From NCBI GenBank assembly GCA_022841645.1, contig JALHRC010000007.1, forward strand, positions 13,965 through 53,409: DNA of 39,445 bases. The letters run 5' to 3'. Numbering within the stretch: the stretch's first letter is position 1; the number at the start of each line of letters is the position of its first letter. The translations under genes and the position numbers were made by a program. Origin of the DNA: Minisyncoccota bacterium (GTDB lineage: Bacteria; Patescibacteriota; Minisyncoccia; Phycocordibacterales; UBA918). Below are positions 7,303 through 13,465 of the stretch, piece by piece. The notes beneath the pieces were generated by a model that saw nothing but the letters and a program-made list of their open reading frames with translations, was not told the origin of the DNA and ran no database searches.

Positions 7303-8166
7303 TTACGGATTACACCACTGACACTCTCCAGGTTCAGCCGAGTTTTTATTTTCTATGGGTTGGGTTTCTTGATAACTACATTTTTTACAACAACGTACTG
7401 TTTCTTTTACCAAATCGGTGGCTAACCCACAGCCATTACAAGGCAATCCCTTAACTACATCAGTAATAACAAAACCAGGAGTAGTGCATTTTGGGCATAT
7501 ACTTTTGCAGTTTTTTATGAGGTCAAGGGTAGCTTGCTTGATACCGTCCATTCGCTTTGGGCAACGGTGGGCTCGCATATCTGTTTCGATAAAAACAGAC
7601 TTGGTGCTCCATTTTAATAAAAGCTTTTCAGACATTGTCCGCAAGTCGTCCTCTGTAGTAATTTCCTTGTAGATGTGTCTACTGCTCGTTTCTGACTGCC
7701 TCAAAATAACTCCTTGTTTTGGAAAACCCCACGAGCAAGCGACATCCACAGCTTCTTCGGGAGTATGTACAATTTGACTTCGAACTTGTGAGTTACTGTT
7801 ACGGAAATGCCCGACAATTTCCAAATCATTTTTGATATCAATTAACACTACAATTTCAAGGTTACTTTGGACAAAAGGAATTGTAGGATGATTGCCGAAG
7901 CTGCCTTCGCTAGAAAACCCTAAATCCATCCCTGTTAGCATCATTGCTGCTTGAGCTTTTTTTCGAGCAGCTTCAAGTTGATTACCCGTCCGCTTTATAT
8001 CTCTTGTAAACGTACCAAAGCGGTCAGTATTAAAATCGTGAGGAACTGTAATGGTAATACCGAGTCCCTCTTTTAATATAGGGGAAATAACACTTTCCTT
8101 ATTATGCATTGTAGCCAGAACACCCGTTCTTTTTTCCCAATCCCCAATAATGTCCGTTGATGGCAT
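7303..8166 (-). CDS. DUF6671-like protein with C-terminal zinc ribbons (287 aa)
   Basis: The N-terminal 190 residues read like the DUF6671 family as I recall it: ATMHNKE.VI.P, DTDRFGTFTRDI-type segment, EAARKKAQAA, GSFG.HP.IPF and an RHRCPKRM-like motif (here RAHRCPKRM). The last 70 residues hold several CxxC pairs (CPKC, CNGC, CKKC, CQWC), suggesting two zinc ribbons. No catalytic function is established for the family to my knowledge. TATAAT lies 6 nt before the ATG, so the mRNA is probably leaderless. It is the distal gene of the tRNA-Ser islet and its codons are AT-rich compared with the host core genes. Confidence 0.75.
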   Translation of the reverse strand: MPSTDIIGDWEKRTGVLATMHNKESVISPILKEGLGITITVPHDFNTDRFGTFTRDIKRTGNQLEAARKKAQAAMMLTGMDLGFSSEGSFGNHPTIPFVQSNLEIVVLIDIKNDLEIVGHFRNSNSQVRSQIVHTPEEAVDVACSWGFPKQGVILRQSETSSRHIYKEITTEDDLRTMSEKLLLKWSTKSVFIETDMRAHRCPKRMDGIKQATLDLIKNCKSICPKCTTPGFVITDVVKGLPCNGCGLATDLVKETVRCCKKCSYQETQPIENKNSAEPGECQWCNP

Positions 8167-8172
8167 TTATTG

Positions 8173-8178
8173 ATTATA
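8173..8178 (-). promoter_or_regulatory. -10 box of the DUF6671-like gene
   Basis: TATAAT on the minus strand, 6 nt before the ATG at 8166. Confidence 0.55.
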
Positions 8179-8256
8179 ATGCTTGATTGCTTTCTGGACA
8201 CCCTCTATTGTGTCTTATAAAAACATGATGAGCATAGCTACTTATTTGCGATAAAT

Positions 8257-8538
8257 TTAAAAATCAAACAATTCACCGAGCATTGACTTGCGTTTGTGAG
8301 TACCTCCTCGATACTGATTATCATCATCGTCATCACGATCATATTGACGACCATTCGTAGTGTTGCTTTGAGGGTTACGAGATTGCTCTTGAGACGGTTG
8401 TTGGACGCTAGCTTTTTCAATCAGTTTATCTAATTCCCCACGGTCTAACCAAACTCCACGACATTGTGGACAGTAATCAATTTCTACCCCCTGTCGTTCA
8501 GATAGTAATAGCTGGGTATTGTCATTAGGACAGTTCAT
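8257..8538 (-). CDS. zf-TFIIB domain protein (93 aa)
   Basis: The N-terminus MNCPNDNTQL, then IDYCPQCRGVWLDRGELDKL at about 20-39, is the zf-TFIIB (transcription factor zinc finger) signature common in small CPR proteins. The rest is a Gln/Asn/Asp-rich linker with a run of Asp and a basic C-terminal end (HKRKSMLGELFDF). The family binds zinc; a direct function is not established. It lies between the 34-aa peptide and the DUF6671-like gene in the tRNA-Ser islet. A related protein with two such fingers is at 32213-32761. Confidence 0.85.
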   Translation of the reverse strand: MNCPNDNTQLLLSERQGVEIDYCPQCRGVWLDRGELDKLIEKASVQQPSQEQSRNPQSNTTNGRQYDRDDDDDNQYRGGTHKRKSMLGELFDF

Positions 8539-8554
8539 ATATTTATTAATTAAT

Positions 8555-8659
8555 TTATAAGGCTAAACCAATTAATGAATTTAAAATTGATTGTATCAAG
8601 TCTAAAATCATAATTATAATTGCTTCTATTTGGTCAAAAATTGATGTGATTTGTTCCAT
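8555..8659 (-). CDS. Possible 34-aa amphipathic peptide
   Basis: The minus-strand ATG at 8659 opens 34 codons ending TAA. The peptide (MEQITSIFDQIEAIIIMILD then IQSILNSLIGLAL) is almost wholly hydrophobic with acidic or polar residues every three or four positions, the pattern of an amphipathic or membrane-inserting helix. TATGAT lies 18 nt upstream. It occupies most of the gap between tRNA-Ser(ACT) and the zf-TFIIB gene. It resembles small membrane-active or toxin peptides only in general character. No clear Shine-Dalgarno is visible, so translation is uncertain. Confidence 0.35.
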   Translation of the reverse strand: MEQITSIFDQIEAIIIMILDLIQSILNSLIGLAL

Positions 8660-8757
8660 ACTTTAGATACACAGCATATCATACGTGATTCTAGCTAAAT
8701 AGTTTTAACAATCAATATTCCATTGAGAAACTCAACCTCGTTATCCTTGACAATCTG

Positions 8758-8844
8758 CGGAGGATGTGAGATTCGAACTCACGGGCCGTTTTACCAGCCG
8801 ACGGTTTAGTAAACCGTTGATTTAAACCACTCATCCAATCCTCC
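8758..8844 (-). tRNA. tRNA-Ser with anticodon ACT
   Basis: This 87-nt type II tRNA has acceptor stem GGAGGAT/ATCCTCC, D-arm GATGAGTGGTTTAAATC, anticodon stem ACGGT/ACCGT, loop TTACTAA, a long variable arm (GGCTG/CGGCC) and T-arm GTGAG-TTCGAAT-CTCAC. The anticodon is ACT, which would read AGU directly. Bacterial Ser tRNAs for AGY normally carry GCT, as the neighbour at 9139 does. CCA is not encoded. All stems are intact, so it is not an obvious pseudogene. Confidence 0.85.
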
Positions 8845-8926
8845 GTGCGGAGCATTGTACACGAAGCAAACGTACGATGGTACCCCCACCCCTCAACCAA
8901 ATGACCCTTGTAAACGACGTACTGGA

Positions 8927-8962
8927 AGGTACTGCATTAAATACGTATTTAATGCAGTACCT
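8927..8962. repeat. 36-nt perfect palindrome
   Basis: Arms of 18 nt are exactly complementary with no spacer, centred between 8944 and 8945. It lies 83 bp upstream of tRNA-Ser(ACT), between two divergent tRNA-Ser genes. It could be an operator, a bidirectional terminator or a recombination site. The rest of 8845-9032 shows no gene. Confidence 0.8.
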
Positions 8963-9032
8963 CCATTTCCATCCTCATCTGGCCCTTTTGTCTTACTACC
9001 TGTTTTCTGCTATTCTACCGCCACGAAGAACA

Positions 9033-9128
9033 ACACGGAGAAGTGTCAGAGTGGATGAAAGGTGCTGGGAGCACGTTTCATCCGACTGAAGGGAGGAGGA
9101 CGATCTTAGCGATCACTCTGACACTTCG
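9033..9128 (+). repeat. Upstream copy of the tRNA-Ser(GCT) 5' end with inverted partner
   Basis: 9033-9054 repeats exactly the 22 nt at 9135-9156 (4-nt flank plus acceptor 5' strand and start of D-arm). A 12-bp hairpin (about 9055-9079) follows, and then an inverted copy at 9114-9127 complementary to 9040-9053 over 14 nt. The inverted copy is equally complementary to the real tRNA 5' end (9142-9155). Confidence 0.7.
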
Positions 9129-9138
9129 AAGTGGACAC

Positions 9139-9225
9139 GGAGAAGTGTCAGAGTGGTCGATTGTGCCTCCTTGCTAAGGAGGTAGGGTGTTACAGCCCTC
9201 GAGGGTTCGAATCCCTCCTTCTCCG
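9139..9225 (+). tRNA. tRNA-Ser(GCT)
   Basis: Type II, 87 nt: acceptor GGAGAAG/CTTCTCC, anticodon arm CCTCC-TTGCTAA-GGAGG with anticodon GCT at 9173-9175, long variable arm, T-arm GAGGG-TTCGAAT-CCCTC. CCA not encoded. The 3' flank CGAGCACCAAAA runs into a terminator-like hairpin shared with the tRNA-tail elements. Confidence 0.95.
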
Positions 9226-9425
9226 CGAGCACCAAAAGCACACCAGGCATGGTTGCTTTTACGTGTGCGAGCGCGAGGAGGAGGGATTCGAACCGAAGCG
9301 TCGGGGACCCGACCGTAGCGAAGCGGAGGGTGGGCGACGCAAGTGGGGGTCGAGCGAATGAGATATTTTTGAGCAAAGCGAAATAAAATCTCCATGAGAG
9401 TGACCGAATCTTACATCCCTCGCAG
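9226..9425 (+). repeat. tRNA-tail element B (core family 1)
   Basis: After tRNA-Ser(GCT): terminator-like hairpin (AAAAGCA...TGCTTTT), inverted T-arm/acceptor copy (about 9270-9292), then a core with GGGGTCGAGCGAATGAGA, the AT-rich hairpin and GAGAGTGACCGAATC, ending in a tRNA-3'-like TTACATCCCTCGC. Its reverse complement aligns along its length with element A1. The right end resembles the tRNA-Ser(ACT) tail more than that of its neighbour. Confidence 0.7.
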
Positions 9426-9445
9426 AAGTACAACTTAATAATAGT

Positions 9446-9529
9446 GCTGGAGTGGCGAAATTGGTACACGCGCTACGTTCAGGTCGTAGTGGGGGCAACC
9501 CCGTGGAGGTTCAAGTCCTCTCTCCAGCA
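9446..9529 (+). tRNA. tRNA-Leu(CAG)
   Basis: Type II, 84 nt: acceptor GCTGGAG/CTCCAGC, anticodon arm CTACG-TTCAGGT-CGTAG (anticodon CAG), variable arm GGGGGCAACCCC, T-arm GGAGG-TTCAAGT-CCTCT. Discriminator A, CCA not encoded. It is followed by two tandem tRNA-tail elements. Confidence 0.95.
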
Positions 9530-9685
9530 CAAATAAACCGAAGGTTTTTGATGATAGAAGAGAGCACGACACTAAATGTGTCGTGCGTAGGGCTTGAAGC
9601 CCGATTGAGCTGGATTGGGAGCGAAGCGAACCAATCCAGCCAATTGGGGTACTGAACCTGTAAGGTTCAAGTCCTCTCTCCAGCA
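9530..9685 (+). repeat. tRNA-tail element D (core family 2)
   Basis: It ends at 9663-9685 with a 23-nt exact copy of the tRNA-Leu 3' end (9507-9529). Inside are a 9-bp hairpin (GCACGACAC/GTGTCGTGC), an inverted T-arm remnant (GGGCTTGAAGCC) and a core whose 10-bp stem GCTGGATTGG/CCAATCCAGC is nearly identical to element E downstream of tRNA-Asp. Confidence 0.75.
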
Positions 9686-9887
9686 TAGCACCATGAGCAC
9701 AGCGAATACGCTGTGCTGGAGAAACAAAGCCCCTGCGGGCTTTGTGTGAGGACTTGAAGCACCGGAGCTTGTGTTTTGCGACCGCAAGGAGCAAAACACG
9801 CGAGGTGCCGACCAAGAACGCGAGTATTTTTGTGAGTCGTAGACGAAACAAAAATCCGCGATTCTGGGTCTAGTCTCTCTCCAGCAC
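9686..9887 (+). repeat. tRNA-tail element F (variant core)
   Basis: It ends with AGTCTCTCTCCAGCAC at 9872-9887, a one-base-deleted copy of the tRNA-Leu tail. The inverted tRNA tail (TGCTGGAG ... AGGACTTGAA) is split by a GC hairpin (about 9722-9746). Hairpins GTGTTTTGC/GCAAAACAC and ATTTTTGT/ACAAAAAT fill the core. Long minus-strand open frames here are artefacts of the repeat. Confidence 0.65.
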
Positions 9888-9905
9888 AGCGAAGCAGAGG
9901 AAGGC

Positions 9906-10523
9906 TTAGCCACACAACGCCAGGCCAGAGATGCGCGTGCCTCTTGGTAGGGTTTTCTTCAGAGTCGAGATGGCTTCAGTGAGGGTGGTGCCGGTGGTGG
10001 TCACGTCGTCGACTACCACGATGGGGAGGCCGGCACACTCAGGCGGTAATTTCCCAGTGCTGAAACAGCCCGTTACATTTTTTAAACGCTCACCGCGCGT
10101 CAGGTGCGACTGGGGCGCGGTGTCACGGGTGCGTGCGAGGAGCTGTGAGCTGAGGCGGTGCGTGGGGTAAGCGCGCAAAGCAATTTCGAGAACGGCCGTC
10201 ACCTGATTGTAGCCACGAGTCCGTTCGCGCGCGGCACTGAGGGGAATCGGTACAAACAGTGTTGGTGGCAGAGCTGCCTTTTCGAGATAGGTCATGAGTA
10301 GTTCGGAGAGGAGGGGGGCGGCGCGGTCGTGGTGGTAGAACTTTAGGGCACGAATGGCGTGCTGGAGGAGCGGATCTCGGTAGGAGGAGAGAATGGTGAT
10401 ACGACCACGCCGCCCGGGGCAGTAGCGCGAGCGGAAGTCGGCGGCGGCAACATCGCGCAATGCGCGCACGTCCGCCTGCGGCGGCGCCATGAGATCAAGG
10501 AAGGCACGCAGGAGCGTGTGCAT
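9906..10523 (-). CDS. comF: ComF-family phosphoribosyltransferase-like protein
   Basis: The C-terminal type I phosphoribosyltransferase domain carries the PRPP-binding motif VVVDDVTTTGTT near residue 180 and the family segment VPIPLSAARERTRGYNQ. ComF proteins are needed for uptake or processing of transforming DNA in competent bacteria; their exact reaction is unknown. Unusually, the N-terminal CxxC zinc finger found in many ComF proteins is absent. I prefer the second of two adjacent ATGs (10523) because TACTAT then lies 7 nt upstream; 10526 adds one Met. It is divergent from the type IV pilus operon, which fits a joint role in DNA uptake. Confidence 0.85.
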   Translation of the reverse strand: MHTLLRAFLDLMAPPQADVRALRDVAAADFRSRYCPGRRGRITILSSYRDPLLQHAIRALKFYHHDRAAPLLSELLMTYLEKAALPPTLFVPIPLSAARERTRGYNQVTAVLEIALRAYPTHRLSSQLLARTRDTAPQSHLTRGERLKNVTGCFSTGKLPPECAGLPIVVVDDVTTTGTTLTEAISTLKKTLPRGTRISGLALCG

Positions 10524-10553
10524 CATGGCAATAGTAGCACGCACCACCCGTGC

Positions 10554-10559
10554 TACACT
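10554..10559 (+). promoter_or_regulatory. Candidate -10 box of the pilus operon
   Basis: TACACT, 34 nt before the pilM ATG, inside the divergent comF-pilM gap. Confidence 0.4.
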
Positions 10560-10593
10560 GATAGAAAGCGCACCTGGCGGTGCGGTTGTCCTC

Positions 10594-11673
10594 ATGAAAT
10601 TTTCAAGCTTGTTTTCATCACTTGGTAGCAAAAAAAGCGCAAGTGATACGCGTGCGCTTGGAATCGACATTGGTTCTTCGTCCGTAAAGGTGGTGGAAAT
10701 GGAGGAGCGGGAGGGTGTACTGACCCTTACCACCTACGGCGAAACGCAGCTTGGTCCTTACACCAACAAAGAGGTGGGACAGTCGGTGCAGCTTGAAGTG
10801 GGACAAGAGCAACAAGCGCTCGTGGATGTCTTGCGTGAATCGGCAGCAAAGGCTACTCGGGCCGTGCTCGCGATGCCACTGTCATCGAGCTTTGTGACCG
10901 TCATGAGCTTCCCGAATGTATCCGCGGAGGATGATTTGGGGCCCCGTATTCGGGTAGAGGCGCGTAAATACATCCCCACTCAAATTAGTGAAGTGACACT
11001 CGATTGGGCTGAAATAGCCAGTGGTGCTGCAGCAGTAGGGAGTCGTGATGTACTCGTAGCAGCGATCCAGAACACTGCGCTTAGCCGCCTTAAGGCACTT
11101 ACTGACTTTGTGGGCTTTCCTGAGCCACCAAGTGAAATCGAGTGCTTCAGTACCATCCGCGCTCTTTCTGACTCGTCGGCCGAACACATGGCTATCATAG
11201 ATGTGGGTGCGGTGACGACCAAACTATATATTACGCGCAGCGGACTGTTGCAGCGAATGCATCGAGTGCGGGCTGGTGGCGCGGTGAGTACGAAGCGAAT
11301 TGCTGAGGCGCTTGAATGTACGTTCGATGAAGCTGAATACAAAAAGCGCATGACAGCTACTACCGATGCTGGTTTTGCTGATCTCGATCGCGCCAACCGC
11401 AGCACCTACGAACGTGCCCTCGGTGAATTTAGTGAAGTGATTGCTAACTATGAGCAAGTGCTGGGGGCGACTGTTTCAAAGGTTATTTTAGCTGGTGGCG
11501 GCACCCTCTTTCCTACCTTTCCCGCACTGGCCGCTGAGACGCTTAAAAAGCCAGTTTCGCTGGCAGCACCGTTTGCGAAAGTAGCGTACCCAACCTTCAT
11601 GGAGGATTTGCTTAAAACCATCGGTCCCTCATTTGCTCCGGCTGCCGGAGCAGCCTTGCGTGCGTTTGAATAA
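10594..11673 (+). CDS. pilM: Type IV pilus assembly protein PilM (actin-like ATPase)
   Basis: The 359-residue protein has the actin-fold phosphate motifs: GIDIGSSSVKVVEME near the N-terminus, AIIDVGAVTTKLYI in the middle and VILAGGGTLFP near the C-terminus. PilM is the cytoplasmic ring protein that binds the N-terminal tail of PilN and links the alignment complex to the PilB motor. The start at MKFSSLF is chosen because actin-fold homology begins shortly after it; the longer open frame upstream runs into the divergent comF region. It is the first gene of the pilM-N-O-P-B-receiver-T-C cluster. No Shine-Dalgarno is visible. Confidence 0.93.
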   Translation: MKFSSLFSSLGSKKSASDTRALGIDIGSSSVKVVEMEEREGVLTLTTYGETQLGPYTNKEVGQSVQLEVGQEQQALVDVLRESAAKATRAVLAMPLSSSFVTVMSFPNVSAEDDLGPRIRVEARKYIPTQISEVTLDWAEIASGAAAVGSRDVLVAAIQNTALSRLKALTDFVGFPEPPSEIECFSTIRALSDSSAEHMAIIDVGAVTTKLYITRSGLLQRMHRVRAGGAVSTKRIAEALECTFDEAEYKKRMTATTDAGFADLDRANRSTYERALGEFSEVIANYEQVLGATVSKVILAGGGTLFPTFPALAAETLKKPVSLAAPFAKVAYPTFMEDLLKTIGPSFAPAAGAALRAFE

Positions 11674-11732
11674 GAGAGTGGCGCGGCTATTCCTGTCCAC
11701 ACGCTGGCTTCAGGTACGTGCCGCGGCGACGG

Positions 11733-11738
11733 TATACT
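11733..11738 (+). promoter_or_regulatory. -10 box before pilN
   Basis: TATACT, 6 nt before the ATG at 11745. This suggests an internal leaderless promoter in the pilus cluster. Confidence 0.55.
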
Positions 11739-11744
11739 ATCATC

Positions 11745-12512
11745 ATGGCAGAGGTACCAGGTCCTTCGTTCATTCCAAAGCCGAATACGGTGAAAGCCGC
11801 TCGCCGCAGTGTGGCGCGACAGTTATACGTATTTACCATCGTTGCCTACGCGCTCATGATAGCGGCTCTCCTTGCTACGGCAGGAGTTTTTCTCTATCAA
11901 CGGTATACTGTGTCGGTCCTCAAGGATGTGGTTACTCGATACGAAGCAGCTACACAAGATTTTGATGTTGAAGCTATGCAGGACGTCACTGAACTTGATA
12001 CGCAACTTGTCTTAGCACAGCAGCTGTTCTCGGGTACGCTGTCGATACCAACTATTTTTGAAATTATTGAAGACGCTACGATTGATACTGTCCAGTTTAA
12101 TAATGTTACCCTCGCGAGAGAGGCCGGCAACACGATAGCACTTGAGGCCAGTGTGACCACTAATTCATTTGATTCGGTGCTTTTCCAGCGGCGCATGTAT
12201 GAAGGGGCCGATCGACTGAAGACGGTCGAACTTAATGATGTGGCAATAGAATTTGCCGGGGAAGAGGGGGAAGGTGGTAGTGCGGCAGGTCGCACTACGG
12301 TATCGTTCGCGGCCGTCTTCGGGGTAAATGCTGCCGCTTTCGCCCCCACCACGACGCCTGCTATCCCCGCTACCACAAGCAGTAGTAGCTCAACGCCCCC
12401 CTCGCCTCCGGTAGCCGCCACGACATCTGCGTCTGTTCTACCTACTGCGACATCATCAGTAGTTGCTCCGAACCCCGCCATGACTCCTCCAGTTAATCCT
12501 TCTACGCCATGA
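11745..12512 (+). CDS. pilN: PilN-like pilus alignment protein
   Basis: A basic cytoplasmic tail of about 25 residues precedes one membrane helix (about 28-50), a coiled-coil-like stretch and a PilN-type ferredoxin-like domain. The last 60 residues are Ser/Thr/Pro/Ala-rich, a low-complexity periplasmic tail not typical of PilN. PilN pairs with PilO and docks PilM through its cytoplasmic tail. The assignment rests on topology and position between pilM and pilO; the sequence is divergent. Its stop overlaps the pilO ATG by 4 nt. Confidence 0.75.
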   Translation: MAEVPGPSFIPKPNTVKAARRSVARQLYVFTIVAYALMIAALLATAGVFLYQRYTVSVLKDVVTRYEAATQDFDVEAMQDVTELDTQLVLAQQLFSGTLSIPTIFEIIEDATIDTVQFNNVTLAREAGNTIALEASVTTNSFDSVLFQRRMYEGADRLKTVELNDVAIEFAGEEGEGGSAAGRTTVSFAAVFGVNAAAFAPTTTPAIPATTSSSSSTPPSPPVAATTSASVLPTATSSVVAPNPAMTPPVNPSTP

Positions 12513-13141
12513 TTCCCCAAGGCCTCATTGCGCAGGTTGCCATGATTATCCTCTCGGTCGGGATAGCGTTTTGGTACCTAAAGCCCACCGTGGAGCAAGT
12601 GCGGGTTGATCAGGATGTGATTGCGCGTTACGAGACTGAACTCCAAAATGTCACTGCAGTAAACGCAAAACTCGACGATTTAATCAGGCGTTCGAAAGAG
12701 TTTACAGAAGCTGACCGTGGTCGCTTGCGCACCTACCTTCCGTTTGAAGTCGATAGTGTGGCGGTGCAGCGGGACCTCCTCGCCCTCTTTAATGAGGCCG
12801 ATATTGAGCTCACGAGTTTATCTGCCGGAGAAGGAGGTGGTGTGACAGCTTCGCCGGCGGAAGGGGAGATGATGGTGGGCGGCGGCACACTTATTCCGCA
12901 CACATTCGTTACCACCTTCTCGGCTTCATATGAAGACCTCAAAGACCTCCTGTTGCTGATTGAAGAAAATCATTACCCGCTCCACGTCACCACCCTCAGT
13001 GTCACTGCTGGCGGTGAGGGGGATGAAGGTGTGGCACCAAGTGGTGACTTAGGTATTGATCTTACCCTCACCACGTATTCGCTGAGTATGAATGAGGCGA
13101 TCGGTGGTGCTGGCGAAGAGACGATCGATGACAGCATGTAA
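12509..13141 (+). CDS. pilO: PilO-like pilus alignment protein
   Basis: There is one N-terminal membrane helix (about 5-24), then a coiled coil (EQVRVDQDVIARYETELQ onward) and a periplasmic domain that keeps the PilO features of a paired-helix stalk and a ferredoxin-like head. The length of 210 residues matches the family. PilO heterodimerises with PilN in the inner-membrane alignment complex. It is translationally coupled to pilN by an ATGA overlap. Divergent at sequence level, so the call uses topology and gene order. Confidence 0.78.
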   Translation: MIPQGLIAQVAMIILSVGIAFWYLKPTVEQVRVDQDVIARYETELQNVTAVNAKLDDLIRRSKEFTEADRGRLRTYLPFEVDSVAVQRDLLALFNEADIELTSLSAGEGGGVTASPAEGEMMVGGGTLIPHTFVTTFSASYEDLKDLLLLIEENHYPLHVTTLSVTAGGEGDEGVAPSGDLGIDLTLTTYSLSMNEAIGGAGEETIDDSM

Positions 13142-13150
13142 CATTTCCTT

Positions 13151-13459
13151 ATGAATCTCAACAACATCATCATTGTCTTTGGTATCCTGATCGTCCTTGC
13201 GACGGGAGTTTATCTATACAGGACCCAGGGCGGGGAGCTTTTTCTCTCGGGCTCAGCAGGGGTGACTGACACTATGCTCGCTACGACCGAGCTTTATATC
13301 GAACGCTCAGCTGCACTCGATGCGCTCACACTTGAGCGGTCCACATCGCTCGTTACGTCACCAACTTTTCTGTCGCTCCGTTCCTTCAGTGGACCCATTC
13401 TTGAGCGCCCTGTTGGCCGCGGTAATCCGTTTGCACCACCGGTTGTGCCGACGCGGTAA
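13151..13459 (+). CDS. PilP-like small membrane protein
   Basis: This 102-residue protein has one N-terminal membrane helix (about 5-22) and ends with RPVGRGNPFAPP, a G-NPF motif reminiscent of PilP/GspC-type linker proteins. In diderms PilP bridges PilN/PilO to the secretin. No secretin is encoded here, consistent with a cell envelope lacking a standard outer membrane. Position between pilO and pilB supports the role. Call is tentative. Confidence 0.55.
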   Translation: MNLNNIIIVFGILIVLATGVYLYRTQGGELFLSGSAGVTDTMLATTELYIERSAALDALTLERSTSLVTSPTFLSLRSFSGPILERPVGRGNPFAPPVVPTR

Positions 13460-13465
13460 TATGCC

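Larger units (their letters stand above)
7236..8775 (-). mobile_element. 1.5-kb islet between copies of a tRNA-Ser 3' end
   Basis: The real tRNA-Ser(ACT) 3' end (8757-8775) and a 15/16 copy at 7236-7251 bracket an AT-rich segment that carries three minus-strand genes: a 34-aa peptide, a zf-TFIIB protein and a DUF6671-like protein. No integrase is present. The arrangement is that of an integrative islet at the 3' end of a tRNA, the classic tyrosine-recombinase target. Base composition is clearly lower in GC than recG or the pilus genes. Confidence 0.6.

Noticed and set aside
8758-8844. Amber-suppressor reading (CTA anticodon) of tRNA-Ser
   Set aside because: Only the ACT placement leaves a 5-bp anticodon stem with a 7-nt loop; shifting the frame by one breaks the stem pairing.
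9113-9915. Long minus-strand reading frames over the tRNA-Ser/tRNA-Leu region, with peptides such as GFEPSR and CWRED
   Set aside because: They are translations of tRNA genes and tRNA-tail repeats in the antisense direction; the same peptide words recur wherever the repeats occur, and composition is not protein-like.
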